DNA of 44,083 nt from an uncultured Lachnospiraceae bacterium (GTDB taxonomy: Bacteria > Bacillota > Clostridia > Lachnospirales > Lachnospiraceae): the NCBI GenBank assembly GCA_910589195.1, contig CAJUTC010000029.1, positions 1 through 44,083 of the forward strand, in the 5' to 3' direction. The notes under the pieces were generated by a model. That model was not told the DNA's origin, did not search any database, and saw nothing but the letters and a program-made list of their open reading frames with translations. The position numbers and the translations under genes are program-made. Positions 43,475-44,083 of the stretch are shown here, in pieces; position 1 is the stretch's first letter; every line of letters begins with the position of its first letter.

Positions 43475-44083
43475 TCAGCCGGCGGTTTCCTTTTGGATTT
43501 TCTCCCGATACCAATAGGCGGAATCTTTCCAAATACGCTTTTGCGATTGGTAATCTACATAAATCAGTCCAAACCGTTCCTTATATCCGTGACACCATTC
43601 AAAATTGTCCAGCAGGGACCATTGGAAATAGCCGCCCACATCCACGCCGTCCATAATCGCGCGTTCTAATTCTCCCAAATACCGATGGAGAAATTCAATT
43701 CTGCCAGGATCGTGAACCTTCCCGTCAGCGGAAATTATATCCCTGCAGGACAACCCGTTTTCCGTAATATAGATAGGCAGACCATAACGTTCCTGTAACA
43801 ATTTCGGTCCCCAATACAGACATTCTGGCGTAATGGGCCAGTTCATCGCCGTATGCGGAAAATCCTCATTTTGTTTGACGATTTCTGGTTTTCCATCCTT
43901 TCCCATGCGGACACAGTGACCATTATATATATTCTGTCCGTAAAAATCAATAGGCTGAGAAATCAATTTCATGTCTGCTTCTGTAATGTCCGGAAGATAT
44001 GCTTCATATTTTACAAGGCCCTCCTTCGGATAGTGCCCTAACACTACCGGATCCGACCACCAGGCCACATTAAATCCCCAGTT
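43475..44083 (-). CDS. GH1 beta-glucosidase/6-phospho-beta-glucosidase, partial (N-terminus off right edge)
   Basis: The frame is open to the right edge; about 202 C-terminal residues of a ~450-residue GH1 enzyme are present. Reading in from the edge, NWGFNVAWWSDP continues into DFYGQNIYNG, the nucleophile Glu in YITENGLSC, and the closing GYFQWSLLDNFEWCHGYKERFGLIYVDY segment. Trp-Cys-His after FE instead of the 6-phospho-type Ser/Lys/Tyr pocket suggests a plain beta-glucosidase. It leads the GH36 gene in the same transcript. Confidence 0.93.
   Translation of the reverse strand, partial: NWGFNVAWWSDPVVLGHYPKEGLVKYEAYLPDITEADMKLISQPIDFYGQNIYNGHCVRMGKDGKPEIVKQNEDFPHTAMNWPITPECLYWGPKLLQERYGLPIYITENGLSCRDIISADGKVHDPGRIEFLHRYLGELERAIMDGVDVGGYFQWSLLDNFEWCHGYKERFGLIYVDYQSQKRIWKDSAYWYREKIQKETAG

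Overview
The window looks like chromosomal DNA from a gut-type Firmicute, most likely Lachnospiraceae (Clostridium cluster XIVa). The signs are moderate G+C with AT-rich intergenic DNA, strong GGAGG ribosome-binding sites, TTGACA-N17-TATAAT promoters, a PTS IICBA protein with a GlcT-type antiterminator, a PAS hybrid kinase with two receivers, and a large load of glycosidases, LacI/AraC regulators and a sugar ABC importer. This placement is inferred from protein style, not from a marker gene. Nearly all genes lie on the minus strand; only an AraC and one LacI regulator are on plus. I saw no rRNA, tRNA or CRISPR array.

Region 1 (1-8172, minus) is the front of a surface-polysaccharide locus. In transcription order it has a tyrosine-recombinase-like protein, UDP-glucose dehydrogenase, phosphomannomutase/phosphoglucomutase, GDP-mannose pyrophosphorylase (ManC), mannose-6-phosphate isomerase (ManA), a TagA/WecG glycosyltransferase and a GT4 glycosyltransferase that runs off the left edge. 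It supplies UDP-glucuronate and GDP-mannose and begins lipid-linked glycan assembly. Just upstream (8418-8578) are two loxP-like sites (8-bp spacers that are exact reverse complements, flanked by palindromic arms) around a promoter-bearing ~120-bp segment. This is a candidate invertible promoter for the whole locus, and the main discovery of the window. The adjacent recombinase-like protein appears to lack the canonical catalytic residues.

Region 2 (8633-12248) holds ptsG (EIICBA) and glcT, led by a sigma-A promoter, a GlcT-type RAT and an overlapping terminator. Region 3 (12417-18927) is a sugar-acid module: a PrpR-like regulator without the GAFTGA loop, GarR, a DapA-family aldolase, GarK and an AEC transporter, with sigma-A promoters, helically phased TGAAA repeats and folded intergenic elements. 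Region 4 (19104-28846) carries a MocR-type regulator with Arg at the PLP-lysine position, glnS, a hybrid histidine kinase split by a frameshift in a C6/G6 tract, and an overlapping pair encoding a TPM-domain protein and a zinc-ribbon membrane protein.

Region 5 (28960-44083) is a glycoside-utilisation island. It has a decayed sugar-binding lipoprotein, an AraC regulator, an ABC importer operon (binding protein, two permeases, GH31, GH13 oligo-1,6-glucosidase; no ATPase), two convergent LacI regulators with palindromic operators, and a GH1-GH36 pair running off the right edge. Three gene 3' ends here carry degenerate short tandem repeats between stop codons and terminators or between convergent genes, an unexplained recurring pattern.
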